The translations under genes and the position numbers were made by a program. The notes under the pieces are model-generated. The model saw only the letters and a list, made by a program, of their open reading frames with translations, was not told where the DNA came from and searched no databases. 64,000 nucleotides of DNA, taken from contig OX365950.1 of NCBI GenBank assembly GCA_947247005.1, positions 9,932,720 through 9,996,719 of the forward strand. The letters run 5' to 3'. This document shows positions 59,350-64,000 of the stretch, piece by piece. The stretch is from Spisula solida (taxonomy: Eukaryota; Mollusca; Bivalvia; Venerida; Mactridae). Each line of letters starts with the position of its first letter. Position 1 is the first letter of the stretch.

Positions 59350-60075
59350 ATAGTAAAACCTCGTTATTTCGAGGACCCATCGGGACAAGCCAAATGCTCG
59401 AGTTAAACCAGTTGCTCGAATTATCAGAATTATAAGATGAATTGTTGTTAAGACTAAGTGTAACTGTGTTTTACCACGTACGTGTTTGGTGCGCGTATTT
59501 GGTTGCAACTACGAATATCGTCATTGTTTATCACGTCTACACGCAGTTTGAGTCGTGCAGACATTCGTTGAATGTTACCTTTGTAGGTGAAATCATGTAT
59601 AATGTTCTATTTGAGTTGATTTACGACCATTAAGTGATCAAATATTCATTGTTTTGTGATTGTTTCTCTGACTCGGATAAGGTTAACATTTAGATCGGTG
59701 AATCATAAGAGTTACCCGCGGCGTTACTTTCACTATAACAAGTGTTGACTCGTCATTAAATTTCTCATAATTAACGCCTCGTAATTGATTTGTATTATCT
59801 AATCTTTTACTTTGACACCTTTATCGTAGACAAACAACCGATTTAAGTGTTGGGGGTTACGCTATTGTCATAAAATGTGATAATCACGATAGGTGAAAAT
59901 CACGAACCGTAGCAACATTAAATCTGACAATTTTTCGGAGGTGTGAAATTTCGCTCGGATGATTGCCTCGAGATAAAGTAACTAATTATCGTTGAAAATT
60001 GTTGAATGGACCGACACCTACGCTCGAATTAGACCGGATGCTCGTAATAACATTACTCGAATTAGAGGGATAAAT
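59350..60075. mobile_element. pogo/Tigger-like transposon relic
   Basis: The left end, tagTAAAACCTCGTTATTTC, continues gaggacccatcggga and then has repeated ctcgagtta and ctcgaatta words; near the right end gctcgaattagaccgg and actcgaattagaggg appear as their partners. Ends of the type 'aaaacctcg-taattcga' are typical of pogo/Tigger/JRK-related elements. It splits the shared block (59340 and 60190 are adjacent in unit 1 near 36070-36115). The right terminus is eroded and the interior lacks a transposase frame. Confidence 0.55.
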
Positions 60076-61185
60076 TAATGTACAATATAGAGCAATTCGT
60101 CAGAGCTTTGAAATGTAATTTATATGGAGCCTTTTGTATTTAACATTCCATTGTCAAAACATATCATAGTGTGTTGTTATAATGCCTTAATTATATATAA
60201 TCAATTAACTTTCATGAGTAATAACTCTGACCATACACGTAGTATCGTATCACCCAATCAATCAAACTATACAACGATTATGTATTAGCTTGGTTCATGC
60301 TTTATTTATCAATATGTACTTCCGACGACAAATCGAACATTCAGTCAATGAAAATATGTTTAACAGCCATCCATTTATTCTTTCCAATTACCCCTGGTAA
60401 ACAGACACCGTAATTATCAGTAATTGTGGAACTGCCTCGTGTATACAGTTACGTTGCATGTGCATTTGAGGTAACAAACAACCAAACGCCTACGCGGACC
60501 AAAATCAGATTCACTCAGACAAGTAATCTTGTACAAAACTTTGGTTTTACTAAACATGGTGGTATGTTTTGACAAATTTACTGTAGAAGCATGAGATTAA
60601 GTTTAGAGCCATTGTACAGGTGTATGTGATTTTTCGAAACCGTTTTATTTAGGAAAGTTTGCCATTCTGGTCTAGATTTGAAAGCGAAAGAAGGGTATGG
60701 GCTGACGGACTTGCGCTTGTGAGAAAATATGTTAACCGCGTTCGACGAACACATTCTGTTTTTTTATGATACACATCCCTCAATGGCTATTTCTATTCAC
60801 TAGTGAATGGACAAAGAGTTGACATTAGTACTTTTTATCAACCGGACATTCAAGAGTTGGCTATATAATTTATGACTAATTGATGTATTAAAAGTAATAC
60901 AATCGTATATACTGAGCCGATTATGAATCCAGAAAGGAAATAGATGCTTCTCCAGCGGTGGTGCTTAGAATGACGTTACACGTCGGATAACGTCACGCTC
61001 CCCTTGCAGAAGTATATTCGGTCGGAGAGATATAACTCTGAATGATGATACTTTTGGGGCTTGCTGACGAAACAAAATTGCTACATGGAAAGTTCTCGAA
61101 TATATTGATCAGCACTTGTGAACACGAATAGATCAATTAGTGATTGTTATAAATGCATTCCGGAAAGTTATCTGTTCTTATATTA
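60076..61185. other. Margin of shared block, then no gene seen
   Basis: 60165-60260 continues the unit 1-related block. After that the sequence is unique; a moderately GC-rich stretch at 60950-61060 (acgttacacgtcggataacg) has no frame or terminal repeat. Confidence 0.4.
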
Positions 61186-61189
61186 TACT

Positions 61190-61540
61190 TAAAATTGTAG
61201 AAACTGAATACCATTTCTTGTTATGCTGTAGTTTTCATGACACTATCAGGAGTACATACATTCCAATCAAATACACACAAAACGTCAACGTTCACAAATT
61301 TACATCAAAACAAGAACACAAAATAAAATCTTTAGCAACATATCTAGTACACGCATTTAATAAACGTAGAAAAAATTTGAAACAAAATACATAACTTTAA
61401 CAACTGTAGTTCTAATATATATGTTATGTATCACTCCTAACCTGTGCACTGTAAAATGTTTTGTTATGTATTGTACATATGTTGCATGGGCGGGTGGCCT
61501 TTTAGCAGAATTAAATAGTGTCATTGTCATTGACATCAAA
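61190..61540 (+). pseudogene. LINE 3' end: C-terminal coding fragment and 3' UTR
   Basis: From 61190 the frame gives IVETEYHFLLCCSFHDTIRS, then YIPIKY, HKFTSKQEHKI and LATYLVHAFNKRRKN before a stop at about 61392. This follows the C-terminal pattern of invertebrate LINE proteins (VE-x-EYHFLL-x-C, IP-x-x-Y, a late LVHAF-x-x-R). A 3' region with gggcgggtggcctttt ends in a tcattgtcattg tandem tail (about 61520-61535). The upstream part is missing, i.e. 5'-truncated. The frame before residue 17 is probably not LINE. Confidence 0.75.
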
Positions 61541-61594
61541 TACTATTGTAGTTTCTCAGGGGTTCAATTTGATCCTTGAAAAAAGATCATATTA

Positions 61595-61720
61595 AGTCAG
61601 ACAGGTAAGACAGCTCTCAACTTAACCAGCTGAGCACGGGAAATATTCAACACACTCAAGGTACCATGCTCAACTAAACCAACCGAGCAAAGAAAACATA
61701 AAACACATACAAGGCACACT
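61595..61720 (+). repeat. Interspersed repeat with two 'aaccag-cgagca' motifs
   Basis: gtcagacaggtaagacagc, then cttaaccagctgagcacgg and aaccaaccgagcaaagaaaa; same family as 6930-7062. Confidence 0.65.
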
Positions 61721-62039
61721 GCTCTTTAAAACCTTTGGGCTCTTTGAATTTACAAATTCCACACCTTGACCCTCTTTTGACTACAAGATCATTACACCAT
61801 TTTCGTTAAACAAGGCAACTGTATATTATGACAGGCAGATTAACGAAGACCAGCGAAACAAAACATCCATTATAATATGAAATTAGAACAAAATATGTTT
61901 TAAATTAACCAACAATTGAACTGGAACAATACACGCGTCGACATAAAATATGAAAACAATATAGAAAACAAGCAAGGCAGACGCATTTCACAATGTCGTC
62001 ATTCATTCCATTACTAAATCAGCGGACACACGATATTAA

Positions 62040-62540
62040 AAGTCTCAAAGACGTTTAGATGTGTCTATTTTCATGAAATAAAAAGCCTCTCCGAGAGGTA
62101 ACCAATCGTTGAACAAATTGTTGTATTGGCTTTAAGTCACCGGAAATATAGTTCAAACACAAATAAATCACAGCCCTTTGAGTGATTGTCAATAACAATT
62201 TCAATTTGCCGATGTTAATTGCATAGCATGATTTGCAATCGGTTCTCAACATGTTTAAATATCATCAACTCTACAGAATTACGGACCGTCTGTTCATAAA
62301 CGACATAACCATTGATTTAGACAACAAGTTTGAAGCACTGTTTTTGCTAGAGGCGAGATAATATCTAAATAGGTGATTGATGTAGGAAAATGTCAAAGCA
62401 CGTTCGAACAATTGAATTGTATTACTTAATAGTTTATCAATAAAAGCACGTTATGAAGCAAAACAGTATGCATCCAACTTTTATAAAAGTTGTGTGTTGT
62501 AACATTATCATGACAACTGCATCGTAAGAATCAAGTTATT
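62040..62540 (-). repeat. Inverted third copy of the 34.69-35.4 kb block
   Basis: Reverse complement aligns with 34690-35110 and 58490-58880. The 65-codon ORF here (62055-62252, minus) runs through the core, but the other two copies have a stop at the same point. Confidence 0.75.
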
Positions 62541-62744
62541 ATGTTTAAGAACATTGCTTCAATAAATTATGCGTAACCATTACATAACATGGCAAAAGGT
62601 GCTCAAAGTCAGTTGAACTGAATCGGTTTTTTCTGGATTGAGTTTTTAAACTGCATGTACTTGCATTGAAAGGAAGTCACTAAAATATCTTCGTACGATC
62701 AGTACATGACCGAAGTTAATGTCGCAGGAGATCATGACGCACCC

Positions 62745-62860
62745 AACCCAGTGTTCGAAATTTGAAGTTTTTAGGTTTTCTGAGCTCGGCTGATAAAGTT
62801 GAGTGCTGCCTTCCCTGTCCGATTTTCTATTCTCTTTTTATGTGTAAATGCTATCCCTAA
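62745..62860 (-). repeat. Interspersed repeat, inverted copy
   Basis: Complement reads gacagggaaggcagcactca, then acttt, then atcagccgagctcagaaaac; same family as 6930-7062. Confidence 0.6.
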
Positions 62861-63655
62861 TTGCTATATGAATAATACACATGACAATTGATACAAGTTA
62901 TAACAAAGTATAGGCTTGTTCACTGTTTGGTGACATATTTATGTTCACCGACCGCGCAGTTCGTACCCGGTCCGTTTCGTTCATAAGCTAATATGCAGCA
63001 GTAGAGTTATGGGTGTAATTGTTTTGTTGCTAGTTTTCCATTTCCTTGAGCACTTTGATCCACTATCGAATAATCTATTCTATATCCAATGTTGTACTTC
63101 TTTCCAATTGCAGACACAGCAGCCTTCAGTAATGCATGTTTGGCAACTTTCTTTGATTTGTTTTGTTTTCCACAAGTTTCATTCAGGTTTTTAGCTAACT
63201 CAATAAGAAATAGGCATATTATTAAAAGATATTAATGATAACGTAAACTACAAGGGTAGAAAACTAATACAGCTGCCACCAATAAGATAATAACAAATCG
63301 AACAGGAAATGCAGAACTCAATTGAAACACGACAATGACAAGGTATATACGTTATTCTAAGCTAGATTAGTCTGAAGTACATTCAAAATGTACTTGTATA
63401 TTGGGGATATATTAAGTTAATGCATAGAACCACACCGATTACCGATTACAGAGAGCAAACGTTACACTTTGTTTACCGTGTATTTTGTTTCGACAAGGTG
63501 AACTGCAAAATGGGATCAATCAACATACCAGTATTACAAATTAGAATTAACAGCAATTTAAATTTAGATTTAGATATTAAGCTTGTTTTCAAACATGAAT
63601 TCATGTTTACTTCAAGGACATTGGACCAGTCTATGTATATTCTGTAATTGTGTTC
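62861..63655. other. No gene supported
   Basis: Short ORFs at 63009-63194 and 63420-63647 have no recognised motif. The latter directly precedes a retroposon-like 3' end and could be its flanking or body sequence. Confidence 0.4.
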
Positions 63656-63716
63656 ATATTTTTTTTTGTTATGGGCCGGTGGCCAATATCAAGTAAAATC
63701 ATTGCCATTGTCATGA
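63656..63716 (+). mobile_element. LINE-type 3' end
   Basis: atatttttttttgttatggg, then ccggtggccaatatcaagta and aaatcattgccattgtcatg. It resembles the 3' end at 61480-61535 (gcgggtggcctttt and tcattgtcattg), so it is a second, shorter copy of the same retroposon end. Confidence 0.55.
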
Positions 63717-64000
63717 TGAAACACTTTCCTTGGCACTGGTGTACTCTAAAAGTTTATTTCATCTCGACGTACATGTAACCATAGAGATGAACGAAGCTGA
63801 TGATTCTCATAACTTTCAGTATAATGCTGAAGTTTTAAGCATCAAGCAGGGTCGTTAGGTTATTACCCTTAGTATATCTGATATGATACAGTTTTGGTAC
63901 AGTCATTAACAGAGCAGCAGCGCAATCATACGTGCCTAAAAATAATTTTAGCACAACTAGCAGTTTCACCTATATACACATAGAGGAAACCCAGTTGTTT

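Overview
The window looks like gene-poor, repeat-dense nuclear DNA of an invertebrate animal, most likely a mollusc and perhaps a bivalve. The grounds are strong A+T richness (by eye about two thirds), no long open reading frame on either strand (the longest is about 110 codons), no operons or bacterial signals, several animal-type LINE and DNA-transposon relics, and a complete tRNA-derived SINE whose central domain I associate with marine-invertebrate SINEs. The species-level guess is inference; no host protein-coding gene could be identified with confidence.

Large-scale layout: much of the window is built from diverged copies of one low-copy repeat unit of several kilobases. Forward copies lie left of about 15.4 kb (583-2460, 4880-6760 and an interrupted one at about 9.07-15.41 kb). 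From about 17.4 kb rightward the same blocks appear in reverse (17.38-22.79 kb, about 23.3-30.6 kb, about 45.4-52.6 kb), so the window is roughly mirror-symmetric around 15.4-17.4 kb. A second layer is a tandem segmental duplication: about 23.3-42.0 kb (unit 1) is colinear with about 45.4-58.3 kb (unit 2), offset about 16-22 kb, with insertions and losses on each side. A further block (34.69-36.2 kb) recurs at 58.49-60.26 kb and inverted at 62.04-62.54 kb.

Mobile elements are nested in this scaffold, several with clear boundaries and some dated by an empty paralogous site. They include: a decayed Tc1-like transposase (1-540); piggyBac-type TTAA elements (8042-8503, 35411-35917); a 5'-truncated LINE with target-site duplications (13669-14834); Harbinger-like elements (20197-21583, 38824-39139); TA-flanked Tc1/mariner-like elements (24332-24896, 45839-46126, 50831-51772, and 46421-47382 by its termini); a retroposon-like insertion with a 14-bp duplication (31002-31344); a SINE (36749-37070); a GC-rich foldback (37699-37817); an hAT-like element (42301-43256); a minisatellite with inverted end copies (43690-44124); a tRNA-like sequence (44931-45002); LINE fragments (32294-32545, 56560-57990, 61190-61540); and a pogo-like relic (59350-60075).

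The most striking structures are a palindrome with two 703-bp, nearly identical arms (39464-41318) that carries DR1-type AGGTCA repeats, a block of about 430 bp that is far more conserved between the two segmental copies than its flanks, a 58-bp core identical in three diverged copies, and a short ORF with an eight-residue repeat present in three copies of the unit. No previously described host system is recognisable; the interest lies in the repeat architecture and a few small candidate conserved elements.
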